Positions 41,818 through 50,394 of a stretch of DNA of 64,000 nt are shown here, in pieces. The position numbers and the translations under genes are program-made. Below the pieces are notes generated by a model, which did not search any database, was not told where the DNA came from, and saw only the letters and a list, made by a program, of their open reading frames with translations. Each line of letters opens with the position of its first letter. Positions within the stretch are counted from its first letter, which is position 1. The DNA is from Curtobacterium caseinilyticum (GTDB lineage Bacteria; Actinomycetota; Actinomycetes; Actinomycetales; Microbacteriaceae): positions 186,001 through 250,000 of the forward strand of contig NZ_JAUCMN010000002.1 in the NCBI RefSeq assembly GCF_030363035.1. Reading direction: 5' to 3'.

Positions 41818-42840
41818 TCAGGCAGGCGGCGCCGTGCTCGCGCGCTCCACCAGACGCACCGGCACGAGGTCGGTCGACGGTCCGGCCGGCGCGCCCTCGA
41901 TCTGCGCCAGGAGCGTCGCGACGGCACGGCGGCCGACCTCGTCGAACGACTGGTGCACGGTGGTGAGCGGCGGCCAGAAGGACTCCGACTCGGGGAAGTC
42001 GTCGAAGCCGACCACGCTGAGCGAGCCCGGCACGGACCGACCGGCCTCGTGCGCGGCGCGGAGCACCCCGAGCGCCGTCTGGTCGTTCACCGCGAAGACA
42101 GCCGTGACCTCCGGCCGTGCCGCGATCTCCTGCCCTGCCCGGTAGCCGTCCGAGCTCGCCCAGCCGCCGGTGAAGACCGGGGGGACCGCTCGTCCGGCGT
42201 GCTCGAGGGTGTCGCGCCAGGCGGCGAGCCGTCGGTCTGCGGAGTACGACCCGACCGGGCCGGCGACGTGCCAGACGGTCTCGTGGCCCAGGTCGAGCAG
42301 GTGCTGGGTCGCGAGCCGGGCACCCTCGGCCTGGTCGATGTCGATGGACGGCCGGTCGGTGGTGCCCGTGGAGTCGACGACGACCAGGGGGACGCCGTCG
42401 GGCAGCGCGACCTCGGCGGTGTCGATGATGTGCGACTCGATCACGATCACGACACCGTCGACGGCCTGCTCGTGCAGCCGGGACAGTGCCGAGCGGACAC
42501 CCTCGCCGGTACGGGACGCCATCGGGAGCAGCGTGATGGTGAAGTCCGCGGCGGCCGCTGCGGCGGAGATGGCCTCAAGCGTGCGCATGTTGCCGAAGGA
42601 CGCGAGCGTGAACATGACCACGCCGATGGTCCGGAATCGTCCGGACCGTAGAGCCCGCGCGGCCCGGTTCGGTCGGTAGCCGAGTTCGGCCATGGCGCGC
42701 TGCACCCGGTCGCGCGTCTCCGGGCTGACGTTGTCGAAGCCGCGCGCCACCCGCGAGACGGTCTGCATGGAGACGCCGGCGGCATCGGCGACGGCGGCCA
42801 TCGACGGAGCGCGTCGCGCAGCGGTCAGCTCGGTGCTCAA
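41818..42840 (-). CDS. LacI-family regulator of the galactoside operon
   Basis: 340 aa. N-terminal helix-turn-helix MAAVADAAGVSMQTVSRVARG, hinge RPNRAARALRSGR, and a type I sugar-binding fold (GVPLVVVDSTG, DDFPESESFWPPLTTV). The TTG start at 42840 has GGAGGAG six bases upstream. Divergent from the CUT1 permeases and GH35 beta-galactosidase; two palindromic sites lie between, the stronger CGATGTTGACGTCAACATCG. Probably represses that operon until a galactoside is present. Confidence 0.9.
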   Translation of the reverse strand: MSTELTAARRAPSMAAVADAAGVSMQTVSRVARGFDNVSPETRDRVQRAMAELGYRPNRAARALRSGRFRTIGVVMFTLASFGNMRTLEAISAAAAAADFTITLLPMASRTGEGVRSALSRLHEQAVDGVVIVIESHIIDTAEVALPDGVPLVVVDSTGTTDRPSIDIDQAEGARLATQHLLDLGHETVWHVAGPVGSYSADRRLAAWRDTLEHAGRAVPPVFTGGWASSDGYRAGQEIAARPEVTAVFAVNDQTALGVLRAAHEAGRSVPGSLSVVGFDDFPESESFWPPLTTVHQSFDEVGRRAVATLLAQIEGAPAGPSTDLVPVRLVERASTAPPA

Positions 42841-42901
42841 CGCACGCTCCTCCCCGGTCCGCCGGTCGCGGGGACGACGACCGGGATGCCCGCACGCTAG
42901 C

Positions 42902-42921
42902 GCATGTTGACGTTGCCATGC
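42902..42921. promoter_or_regulatory. Imperfect LacI operator half
   Basis: GCATGTTGACGTTGCCATGC shares TGTTGACGT with the full palindrome 16 bp further on. A secondary, weaker site between lacI and the permease gene. Confidence 0.5.
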
Positions 42922-42936
42922 TACGGTGACGTCGTT

Positions 42937-42956
42937 CGATGTTGACGTCAACATCG
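42937..42956. promoter_or_regulatory. LacI operator TGTTGACGTCAACA
   Basis: Perfect 20-bp palindrome CGATGTTGACGTCAACATCG between the LacI gene and the divergent permease operon, 84 bp before the permease ATG. Different from the two other LacI operators in the window. Confidence 0.85.
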
Positions 42957-43040
42957 ACGTCCCTCCGGATCGCCGCCACCGCGCGGACGAGCGCAGCCGC
43001 TCGACCCGGAGGACCCGAACGCAGCAGACAAGGGAGTCAC

Positions 43041-43976
43041 ATGAGCACGCTCGCAGCGCGCCCGGCCGAGGCGGCGTCCGCCCCGCGGCCGACCGCACGC
43101 CGCCCGAAGCCCCGGGGGCGGTACACCGGCTGGCTCTTCGTCGGTCCCTTCGTCGTGGTCCTCGTGGCGATGCTCATCGTCCCGATCGGGTACGCCCTCT
43201 GGCTCAGCCTGTTCCGCGACCAGCTCGTCGGCGGCAACCAGTTCGTCTGGTTCGCCAACTACGTGACGCTCTTCCAGGACAGCAAGTTCTGGGAGGGCCT
43301 CGGCCGGGTCACGCTCTTCCTGCTCGTGCAGGTGCCGATCATGCTCGGCCTGGCGCTCGTCGCCGCCCTCGCGCTCGACAGTGCACGTCTGTGGGGCACC
43401 GGGTTCTTCCGCATCGCGGTGTTCCTGCCCTACGCGGTCCCCGGCGTCGTCGCAGCGCTGATCTGGGGCTTCATCTACGGCAACCAGTTCGGCCTCACCG
43501 GCGCCGCGAACAGTGCGCTCGGCATCGACCTGCTCCAGCCGTTCAGCCCGACCTGGGTGCTCACGTCGATCGGCAACGTGGTCACGTGGGAGTTCCTCGG
43601 CTACAACATGCTGATCTTCTACGCGGCCCTCCGCGTCGTCCCCGGCGAGCTGTACGAGGCCGCCGAGCTCGACGGCGCCGGCCCGCTCCGCACCGTCTTC
43701 TCGATCAAGCTGCCCGCGCTCCGTGGCCCGATGGTCATCGCCACGATCTTCTCGATCATCGGCAGCTTCCAGCTCTTCAACGAGCCGAACCTGCTGAAGA
43801 CCCTCGCCCCGAACGTCATCGGCAGCGCCTTCACCCCGAACATGTACGCCTACTCGCTGTCCTTCAGCGGTCAGCAGTTCAACTACTCCGCCACCGTCGC
43901 CATCGTCATGGGTGTCATCACCGCCGTGATCGCGTACGTCGTCCAGGTCCGCGGAACCCGCCAGGAGAACCGATGA
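43041..43976 (+). CDS. Carbohydrate ABC permease (MalF-type), galactoside operon
   Basis: 311 aa CUT1 permease, six membrane helices. EAA loop ELYEAAELDGAGPLRTVFSIKLPAL. ATG at 43041 after GGGAG; the longer frame passes through the operator. First gene of permease-permease-binding protein-GH35 operon; the binding protein is third rather than first. No ATPase present. Confidence 0.9.
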   Translation: MSTLAARPAEAASAPRPTARRPKPRGRYTGWLFVGPFVVVLVAMLIVPIGYALWLSLFRDQLVGGNQFVWFANYVTLFQDSKFWEGLGRVTLFLLVQVPIMLGLALVAALALDSARLWGTGFFRIAVFLPYAVPGVVAALIWGFIYGNQFGLTGAANSALGIDLLQPFSPTWVLTSIGNVVTWEFLGYNMLIFYAALRVVPGELYEAAELDGAGPLRTVFSIKLPALRGPMVIATIFSIIGSFQLFNEPNLLKTLAPNVIGSAFTPNMYAYSLSFSGQQFNYSATVAIVMGVITAVIAYVVQVRGTRQENR

Positions 43977-44950
43977 GCACCCTGCAGCAGCCCGCCGCCG
44001 GCGCGACCACCCCGGCCACGGTCACCGAGGCGACCACGACGCAGCGCGACCCGCGCGACCGGTCGCCCCGTGCCTCCAGGAAGAACCGCAAGCCCGTCGA
44101 CGGACGCAAGGTCAAGCGCTCCGGTCTCCTGACCGCGGTGATGGTCGTCTTCGTCGTCTACTCGTTCGCCCCGCTCTTCTACCTGCTCGTGAACAGCACG
44201 AAGACGCAGGCGTCGCTGCTGTCGACGTTCGGCCTGTGGTTCGGCGGCGACTTCACCCTCTGGCAGAACATCGTCGACACCGTCACGTACAACGACGGCA
44301 TCTTCATGCAGTGGCTCGGCAACACGCTGCTGTACGTGGTCGTCGGTGCCGGCGGCGCGACGCTGCTCGCCACGGTGGCGGGATACGGCATGGCGAAGTT
44401 CCAGTTCCCGGGTCGCCGCGCGGTGTTCGCCGTGGTCCTCGGTGCGATCGCCGTCCCCGGCACCGCCCTGGCCGTCCCGACGTTCCTGCTGTTCTCGCAG
44501 TTCGGCCTGACGAACACCCCGTGGGCGATCATCCTGCCCTCGCTCATCAGCCCGTTCGGCATGTACCTCATCTGGACGTACGCGATCGACGCGATCCCGA
44601 CCGAGCTCATCGAGGCCGCCCGCATGGACGGTGCCGGCGAGTTCCGGATCTTCTTCACCATCGCGCTGAAGCTCCTCACCCCCGGTGTCGTCACCGTCCT
44701 GCTCTTCGCGGTCGTCGCGACCTGGAACAACTACTTCCTGCCGCTCATCATGCTGAGCGACCCGAAGTGGTACCCCCTGACTGTCGGCCTCAACCAGTGG
44801 AACGCGCAGGCCACCGGCTCCGGCGCGCAGCCGATCTACAACCTCGTCGTCACCGGATCGCTCCTCACGATCATCCCGATCGTGGTCGCGTTCCTCTTCC
44901 TGCAGCGCTTCTGGCAGTCCGGCCTCGCGGCCGGGTCCGTCAAGGCCTGA
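43973..44950 (+). CDS. Carbohydrate ABC permease (MalG-type), galactoside operon
   Basis: 325 aa with six membrane helices and EAA loop ELIEAARMDGAGEFRIFFTIALKLL. An N-terminal tail of about 45 residues is Thr/Arg/Lys-rich. ATG overlaps the MalF-type stop (ATGA), so the two are coupled. Confidence 0.9.
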   Translation: MSTLQQPAAGATTPATVTEATTTQRDPRDRSPRASRKNRKPVDGRKVKRSGLLTAVMVVFVVYSFAPLFYLLVNSTKTQASLLSTFGLWFGGDFTLWQNIVDTVTYNDGIFMQWLGNTLLYVVVGAGGATLLATVAGYGMAKFQFPGRRAVFAVVLGAIAVPGTALAVPTFLLFSQFGLTNTPWAIILPSLISPFGMYLIWTYAIDAIPTELIEAARMDGAGEFRIFFTIALKLLTPGVVTVLLFAVVATWNNYFLPLIMLSDPKWYPLTVGLNQWNAQATGSGAQPIYNLVVTGSLLTIIPIVVAFLFLQRFWQSGLAAGSVKA

Positions 44951-44986
44951 CCCCGCCGCCCGGCCGCCGGTCCGCCGCCAGGACCG

Positions 44987-45034
44987 TCCGGCCGGGAGGC
45001 ACGGTGCGCGTCCGCCACGGACTGCCCGCCGGTC
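44987..45034. repeat. Degenerate hairpin of the GACGGGAGGC family
   Basis: CCGGCCGGGAGGCACGGTGC with a weakly matching right arm GCCCGCCGG, in the 134-bp gap between the permease and the binding-protein genes. Decayed relative of the family; may weaken read-through or set the ratio of binding protein to permease. Confidence 0.45.
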
Positions 45035-45084
45035 CCACCCCCAGCACCACAGCACACCCCCATCACGAAGAAGTGGAAGGCACC

Positions 45085-46419
45085 ATGCACAAGCGCATCC
45101 GGCGCGGGCTCAGCGCCCTCGCCATCGGCGTCACCGCCGCCATCGCCCTCGCGGCCTGCGCCTCCGGCGGCTCGTCCTCCGGCGGCTCGTCCGACGACAT
45201 CGACAAGGCGCTCAAGGACGGCGGCACGCTGACCTACTGGTCCTGGACCCCGTCCGCCAAGGACCAGATCGCCGCCTTCGAGAAGCAGTACCCGAAGGTC
45301 AAGGTCAAGCTCGTGAACGCCGGTACCGGTGCCGACCAGTACACGAAGCTGCAGAACACGATCAAGGCCGGCTCGGGCGCCCCCGACGTCGCCCAGGTCG
45401 AGTACTACGCCCTGCCGCAGTTCGCGCTGTCCGACTCGCTCGTCGACCTGTCGTCGTACGGCTTCGACGACCTCGAGAGCAAGTTCTCGAAGGGCACCTG
45501 GAGCAACGTCTCGATGGACGGCAAGGTCTACGGCCTGCCGCAGGACTCCGGCCCCATGGCGCTGTTCTACAACAAGAAGGTCTTCGACGAGTACGGCATC
45601 GCCGTCCCGAAGACGTGGGACGAGTACATCGCGGCGGCGAAGAAGCTGCACGCCGCAGACCCGTCGAAGTACATCGCGGCGGACTCCGGCGACGCCGGCT
45701 TCACCACGAGCATGATCGCCCAGGCCGGTGGCACGCCGTTCACGACCGACGGCGACAAGGTCACGATCAACCTCGCCGACGAGGGCACGAAGAAGTGGAC
45801 GAAGACCTGGGACCAGCTCGTCGAGGGCGGTCTGCTCTCGAAGACCACCGGCTGGACCGACGACTGGTACAAGCAGCTCGGCAACGGCCAGATCGCCACG
45901 ATGGTCACCGGTGCCTGGATGCCCGGCAACCTGATGGCCAGCGTGCCGGACGCCGAGGGCGACTGGCGCGTCGCCCCGATGCCGACCTACGACGGCGGCA
46001 AGGCCCAGACGGCCAGCAACGGCGGCAGCTCGCAGGTCGTCATGAAGCAGTCGAAGAACCCGGCACTCGCCGCGGGCTTCCTCAAGTGGCTCAACTCGTC
46101 GACCGAGTCGACCAAGGTCTTCATGGAGTCCGGTGGCTTCCCGTCGACCACCGCCGACCTCGACTCGAGCGCGTTCCTGCAGGAGAAGCCGGCGTACTTC
46201 GGCGGCCAGGAGATCAACGAGGTGCTCGTCGACGCGTCGAAGACCTCGGCCAACGACTTCACCTACCTGCCGTACCAGGTCTACGCGAACAGCGTCTACG
46301 CGGACACCGTCGGCCAGTCGTACCAGAACGGCACCTCGCTCGAGAGCGGTCTCGAGGCCTGGCAGAAGGCCCTCGTGAAGTACGGCAACGACCAGGGCTT
46401 CACGGTCACCTCGAAGTAG
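45085..46419 (+). CDS. Sugar-binding lipoprotein, galactoside operon
   Basis: 444 aa solute-binding protein (family 1). Signal peptide with lipobox LAAC (Cys about 25), followed by a Gly/Ser linker and the ligand fold: GTLTYWSWTP, YTKLQNTIKAGSGAPDV, DSGPMALFYNKKVFDEYG, ATMVTGAWMPGNL. Third gene of the operon. A strong hairpin directly follows it, which may keep its mRNA more abundant than that of the GH35 gene. Confidence 0.9.
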   Translation: MHKRIRRGLSALAIGVTAAIALAACASGGSSSGGSSDDIDKALKDGGTLTYWSWTPSAKDQIAAFEKQYPKVKVKLVNAGTGADQYTKLQNTIKAGSGAPDVAQVEYYALPQFALSDSLVDLSSYGFDDLESKFSKGTWSNVSMDGKVYGLPQDSGPMALFYNKKVFDEYGIAVPKTWDEYIAAAKKLHAADPSKYIAADSGDAGFTTSMIAQAGGTPFTTDGDKVTINLADEGTKKWTKTWDQLVEGGLLSKTTGWTDDWYKQLGNGQIATMVTGAWMPGNLMASVPDAEGDWRVAPMPTYDGGKAQTASNGGSSQVVMKQSKNPALAAGFLKWLNSSTESTKVFMESGGFPSTTADLDSSAFLQEKPAYFGGQEINEVLVDASKTSANDFTYLPYQVYANSVYADTVGQSYQNGTSLESGLEAWQKALVKYGNDQGFTVTSK

Positions 46420-46440
46420 TCGCCCGACTCGTCAACCTCC

Positions 46441-46469
46441 GGGGCCGTGCGGATCATCCGCACGGCCCC
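46441..46469 (+). terminator. Intercistronic hairpin
   Basis: Perfect 13-bp stem GGGGCCGTGCGGA with TCCGCACGGCCCC, 3-nt loop, between the binding protein stop and the GH35 start. No T-tract. Partial terminator or stabiliser of the upstream mRNA. Confidence 0.6.
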
Positions 46470-46491
46470 GACCCCTGAAAGGCTCCAGTCC

Positions 46492-48315
46492 ATGCGCTTC
46501 GCCATCGGCGACACCGACTTCCTGCTCGACGGCGAGCCGCACCGGGTCCTCTCCGGCGCGATCCACTACTTCCGCGTGCACCCGGACCTCTGGCAGGACC
46601 GGATCCGCAAGGCCAAGCTCATGGGCCTGAACACCATCGAGACCTACGTCGCGTGGAACGCGCACGCGCCGTCCCGCGGCGCGTTCAGCTTCGACGGCGG
46701 GCTCGACCTCGGCCGCTTCCTCGACCTCGTCGCCGCGGAGGGCATGCACGCCATCGTCCGCCCCGGCCCGTACATCTGCGCCGAGTGGTCGAACGGTGGC
46801 CTGCCGTACTGGCTCTTCACCGACGGCACCGTCGGCGTCCGCCGGAACGAGCCGGGCTTCCTCGCCGCCGTCCGCGGCTACCTCGAGCAGCTCGCGCCGG
46901 TGCTCGTCCCGCGACAGATCGACCAGGGCGGGCCGATCGTGCTCGTGCAGGTCGAGAACGAGTACGGCGCGTACGGCTCGGACCCGTCGTACCTGCGGGA
47001 GCTCGAGCAGATGCACCGCGACATCGGACTCACGGTGCCGTTCACGAGCGTCGACCAGCCGATGGGCACCATGCTCGAGGACGGCTCGCTGCCCTCGCTC
47101 CACAAGACCGGCTCGTTCGGGTCCCGCTCCGTCGAGCGCCTCGCGCGCCTCCGCCAGGCGCAGCCGACCGGCCCGCTCATGTGCTCCGAGTTCTGGGACG
47201 GCTGGTTCGACAGCTGGGGCGAGCACCACCACACGACGCCGGCCTCGGCCTCGGCTGCGGACCTCGACGACCTGCTCGCCGCCGGTGGCTCCGTCAACAT
47301 CTACATGTTCCACGGCGGCACGAACTTCGGCTTCACGAACGGCGCGAACGACAAGGGGGTGTACCGGCCCATCTCGACGTCGTACGACTACGACGCCCCG
47401 CTCGACGAGGCCGGCCGCCCGACGGAGAAGTTCCACGCGTTCCGGTCGGTGATCGAGCGCTACGCACCGGTCCCGCCGCTGCCTGCTGCGATGCAGCCGG
47501 GTGGGTCGGGTCGCCTCGACGTCGCCGTCGACGCAGGCCGGGAGGCACGCCCCGCCCCCGTCGCGGACGTCGCCGTCCGCCTCGACCGGGCCGCGTCGCT
47601 GGGATCCCTGCTGCCCGCGCTCACGGACTGGTCGGCGCACGACGAGCCGCCGACCTTCGACGCGCTCGGGGCCGCCAGCGGCTTCGTGCTCTACCGGACC
47701 GAGGTCGACCTGCCCTCCGGCGGCGTCCTGACCGTCGGCACCGAGGTCCGCGACCGCGCGGTGGTCTCGGTCGACGGGGTCGTCGTCGGGGTGCTCGAGC
47801 GCGAGCACCACGACCGGGCGATCACGCTCCCGCCGGTCACCGGCACGCTCGAGTTGCTCGTCGAGGACCAGGGCCGCGTCGACTACGGCCCCCGTATCGG
47901 CGAGCCGAAGGGTCTCATCGGCGCCGTGGCCGTCGACGGTGTCCCGCTCGCCCGGTGGACCGCGTCACCGCTCGCCCTCGACCCGATCGCCCCCGCGGCG
48001 CTGTCGGTGCTGGCCGCGACCGAACCGACCGACGGCGACGTGCTGGCCGGTCCGGCGTTCGCGGCGGGGTCGTTCGACCTCGCGGCGCCGGGGGACCGGT
48101 ACCTGTCGCTCGACGGCTTCCGCAAGGGCGTCGCCTGGGTGAACGGGTTCTGCCTCGGTCGCTACTGGTCGCGCGGGCCGCAGAAGACCCTGGCCGTGCC
48201 GGGGCCGGTGCTCCGCGCCGGTCGGAACGAGGTCGTCGTGTTGGAGCTGCACGCGAGTGCATCCCGCACGGTGTGCCTGCTCGTCGAGCCCGACCTCGGC
48301 CACACCGAGGCGTAG
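46492..48315 (+). CDS. GH35 beta-galactosidase
   Basis: 607 aa. Family 35 motif GAIHYFRVHP near the start; catalytic acid/base E157 in VQVENEYGAYG and nucleophile E233 in CSEFWDGWFDSWG. Beta-rich C-terminal domains follow. No signal peptide, so it probably acts on imported galactosides. Last gene of the LacI-controlled CUT1 operon. ATG at 46492 chosen over an in-frame ATG at 46447 that lies inside the hairpin; AAAGG is about nine bases upstream. Confidence 0.92.
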   Translation: MRFAIGDTDFLLDGEPHRVLSGAIHYFRVHPDLWQDRIRKAKLMGLNTIETYVAWNAHAPSRGAFSFDGGLDLGRFLDLVAAEGMHAIVRPGPYICAEWSNGGLPYWLFTDGTVGVRRNEPGFLAAVRGYLEQLAPVLVPRQIDQGGPIVLVQVENEYGAYGSDPSYLRELEQMHRDIGLTVPFTSVDQPMGTMLEDGSLPSLHKTGSFGSRSVERLARLRQAQPTGPLMCSEFWDGWFDSWGEHHHTTPASASAADLDDLLAAGGSVNIYMFHGGTNFGFTNGANDKGVYRPISTSYDYDAPLDEAGRPTEKFHAFRSVIERYAPVPPLPAAMQPGGSGRLDVAVDAGREARPAPVADVAVRLDRAASLGSLLPALTDWSAHDEPPTFDALGAASGFVLYRTEVDLPSGGVLTVGTEVRDRAVVSVDGVVVGVLEREHHDRAITLPPVTGTLELLVEDQGRVDYGPRIGEPKGLIGAVAVDGVPLARWTASPLALDPIAPAALSVLAATEPTDGDVLAGPAFAAGSFDLAAPGDRYLSLDGFRKGVAWVNGFCLGRYWSRGPQKTLAVPGPVLRAGRNEVVVLELHASASRTVCLLVEPDLGHTEA

Positions 48316-48386
48316 CCCGCGCCGGGCGCTCGAGGGCGCCGGGTGCTTCCGGGGGTACCGGGCGCTCAGGGGCACCGGGTGCTTCC

Positions 48387-48476
48387 GGGCGTACCTGGCG
48401 AGAACGGGCGTACCTGGTCAGAACTTCTGACCAGGTACGCCCGTTCTCGCTTCCCATCGTGGGCGTTCTGGGAAGG
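48387..48476. repeat. Composite palindrome, copy D (inverted orientation)
   Basis: Two 19-bp units GGGCGTACCTGGCGAGAAC and GGGCGTACCTGGTCAGAAC (48387-48424), the second being the left arm of a 51-bp palindrome (48399-48449, 25-bp arms). It ends with TTCCCA ... TGGGAAGG (48451-48476). Read on the minus strand it has the same order as copy A: CCTTCCCA hairpin, then GAACGGGCGTACCTGGTC palindrome. Between convergent gene ends. Confidence 0.85.
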
Positions 48477-48501
48477 ACCGGGTGGGCGACATCGAGCGAG
48501 G

Positions 48502-48804
48502 TCAGGCGTCGAGGGCGTCGAGGTCGGCCAGGGCGCGGCGGGCGTCGGCGATGCGGTCGGCCTCGGGGCGCGTCCACCACTCGGGGCCGCGCTCGCCGAG
48601 CCCGTGCTTCGCCAGGCCGTTGCGGTGCCGAGCGTCGGCCAGGGCGTCCTCGTCGCCCGCGCGCTTCGCCTGCCGGGCGCTGCTCCGCCCGCGGCCGAGG
48701 TGGGAGCGCAGCGCGGCGGCGAGGTCCTCGGGCAGCGCGGGGTCGGTGCGGCGCCAGCGGCGGCCGTCGACGACGAAGAAGTGGTCGTCGGGTTCGGCGG
48801 TCAT
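48502..48804 (-). CDS. Conserved small Arg-rich protein
   Basis: 100 aa. Recognisable by RRWRRTDPALPEDLAAALRS, SSARQAKRAGDEDAL and GLAKHGLGERGPEWW, a set I know from many actinobacteria without function (sometimes labelled biopolymer transporter Tol, without basis in sequence). No membrane segment. Divergent from the radical SAM gene, 45 bp apart. ATG at 48804. Confidence 0.75.
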   Translation of the reverse strand: MTAEPDDHFFVVDGRRWRRTDPALPEDLAAALRSHLGRGRSSARQAKRAGDEDALADARHRNGLAKHGLGERGPEWWTRPEADRIADARRALADLDALDA

Positions 48805-48849
48805 GCTCCCGAGTCTGCACCGTCGGTGGTCGGCGGTAGACAGGTGCGG

Positions 48850-49923
48850 ATGACCGAAGCGCGCACCCGTCCGATGCTCGACGTCAAGCGGATCTACGCC
48901 GAGGACGCCGCCCTCGAGCTCCCGCGGGGGCAGGAGGTGCTCGGGCGCTGGCCGGACGCCGAGATCGTGCCCGTCGCGTCGCACTGGAACATCCCCGAGG
49001 TCCACGGCGACGAGCGCAACGTGCAGCGCTGGGTCCGGATCAAGACCGAGGCGCTCGTCCTCGGCGTCAAGAAGTCGCTCGTCACCCGGCCGAACGGGCG
49101 GTCGGCGGACTTCATCGCCCCGTCCACCGCGAACGGCTGCGCGATGGCGTGCGCCTACTGCTACGTGCCCCGGCGCAAGGGGTACTCGAACCCGGTCACG
49201 GTGTTCGCGAACATCGAGCAGATCACCAAGCACGTGGCGCGGAACATCGCCAAGCAGGGCCCGAAGGCCGAGCCGAACCAGTGCGACCCCGATGCCTGGG
49301 TGTACGACATCGGCGAGAACAGCGACTGCTCGGTGGACGCGATGATCAGCGACAACGTGCGCGACCTCTGCGACCTGTTCCGGATGACGCCGACGGCGAA
49401 GGCGTCGTTCGCCACGAAGTACGTCAACCGCGACCTGCTCGACTGGGACCCGATGGGGCGCACCCGCATCCGGTTCTCCCTCATGCCGCACGAGACGGCG
49501 AAGGTGACGGACATCCGCACGAGTCCGATCGCCGAGCGCATCGCCGCCGTGAACGACTTCGTGGACGCCGGGTACGAGGTCCATCTCAACTTCTCACCGG
49601 TCATCCTCACCCCGACGTGGGAGTCCGACTGGGCCGAGCTCCTGCGGCAGGTCGACGACGTCCTGTCGCCGGCGGCCAAGGCACAGCTCGCGGCCGAGGT
49701 CATCTTCCTCACGCACAACGAGCCCCTGCACCAGGTGAACCTCGGCTGGCACCCGAAGGCCGAGGACCTGCTGTGGCGTCCGGACCTGCAGGAGCAGAAG
49801 GTGTCGCAGAACGGTGCCGTGAACGTGCGCTACCGGTCCGGCATGAAGGGCCAGCTCGTCGAGCGCTTCCGCGAGCTCGTCGCCGAGCACCTGCCGTCCT
49901 GCCGCATCCGCTACGCCTTCTGA
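48850..49923 (+). CDS. Spore photoproduct lyase-like radical SAM protein
   Basis: 357 aa. The radical SAM cluster motif is C97-x3-C101-x2-C104 in GCAMACAYCYV. Members of the spore photoproduct lyase (SplB) family repair the thymine dimer 5-thyminyl-5,6-dihydrothymine. This is the actinobacterial type that starts LDVKRIYAE. The organism type is not known to sporulate, so its real substrate is open. ATG at 48850; a GTG two codons earlier is also possible. Stop is followed by a 17-bp tandem array and a terminator. Confidence 0.85.
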   Translation: MTEARTRPMLDVKRIYAEDAALELPRGQEVLGRWPDAEIVPVASHWNIPEVHGDERNVQRWVRIKTEALVLGVKKSLVTRPNGRSADFIAPSTANGCAMACAYCYVPRRKGYSNPVTVFANIEQITKHVARNIAKQGPKAEPNQCDPDAWVYDIGENSDCSVDAMISDNVRDLCDLFRMTPTAKASFATKYVNRDLLDWDPMGRTRIRFSLMPHETAKVTDIRTSPIAERIAAVNDFVDAGYEVHLNFSPVILTPTWESDWAELLRQVDDVLSPAAKAQLAAEVIFLTHNEPLHQVNLGWHPKAEDLLWRPDLQEQKVSQNGAVNVRYRSGMKGQLVERFRELVAEHLPSCRIRYAF

Positions 49924-49953
49924 CACGGTCGCGGTCATGACCCCGGCCGCCCG

Positions 49954-50038
49954 CGAACGACGACCGGCCGCGAACGACGACCGCCGGCGAACGACGACCG
50001 CCCACGAACGACGAACGCCCACGAACGACGAACGCCCG
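49954..50038. repeat. Five tandem 17-bp units
   Basis: CGAACGACGACCGGCCG and four variants in exact register from 49954 to 50038 (17 bp each). Third to fifth copies end in CGCCCA/CGCCCG. Located just after the radical SAM gene, and its last unit forms the left arm of the terminator hairpin. Confidence 0.7.
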
Positions 50039-50059
50039 CACCGACGGGCGGTGCGGGCG
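50033..50059. terminator. Bidirectional terminator
   Basis: CGCCCGCACC (50033-50042) with GGTGCGGGCG (50050-50059), 10-bp stem and 7-nt loop, between convergent radical SAM and CsbD genes. Confidence 0.6.
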
Positions 50060-50076
50060 TCAGTGGATCGCGACGA

Positions 50077-50253
50077 TCACTTGCCGTCGAACGCGTCCTT
50101 GGCCTTCTCCTTGTCGAGGCGTCCCTCGCCCATGACCTGGTCCTTCTGGCCCTGGTGGGTGAGCTCGGCGTCGTCGGTCTTCTTGCCGACGGCCTCCTCG
50201 ACCTTGCCGACGACCTTCTGCGTGACGTCCTTGGCCTTGTCTCCGAGCGACAT
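50077..50253 (-). CDS. CsbD-family stress protein
   Basis: 58 aa, a typical CsbD-like peptide: MSLGDKAKDVTQKVVGKVEEAVGKKT and HQGQKDQVMGEGRLDKEKAKD. Highly charged and probably intrinsically flexible; in Bacillus the family is a general-stress member, function unknown. Start set by GGAAGGAAG before the ATG at 50253. Confidence 0.85.
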   Translation of the reverse strand: MSLGDKAKDVTQKVVGKVEEAVGKKTDDAELTHQGQKDQVMGEGRLDKEKAKDAFDGK

Positions 50254-50394
50254 GGTGTCTTCCTTCCTCCGGGAACCGCCGAGGGCTCCCGGCGTCTGTG
50301 GCACCGACACAACCAGGGCGCGCACCGCGTTTCGCGGCTGGGGCTGAGGTTCTCGTACCCCGCTCCACTCCGGCGGGGTACGGCCTGCTGCGCC

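Noticed and set aside
42926..43972. Plus-strand frame upstream of the second permease as a separate gene
   Set aside because: It overlaps the first permease in another frame and lacks domain content.
46441..46491. Earlier GH35 start at 46447
   Set aside because: It would lie inside the hairpin and lacks a ribosome site; the ATG at 46492 gives the normal family N-terminus.
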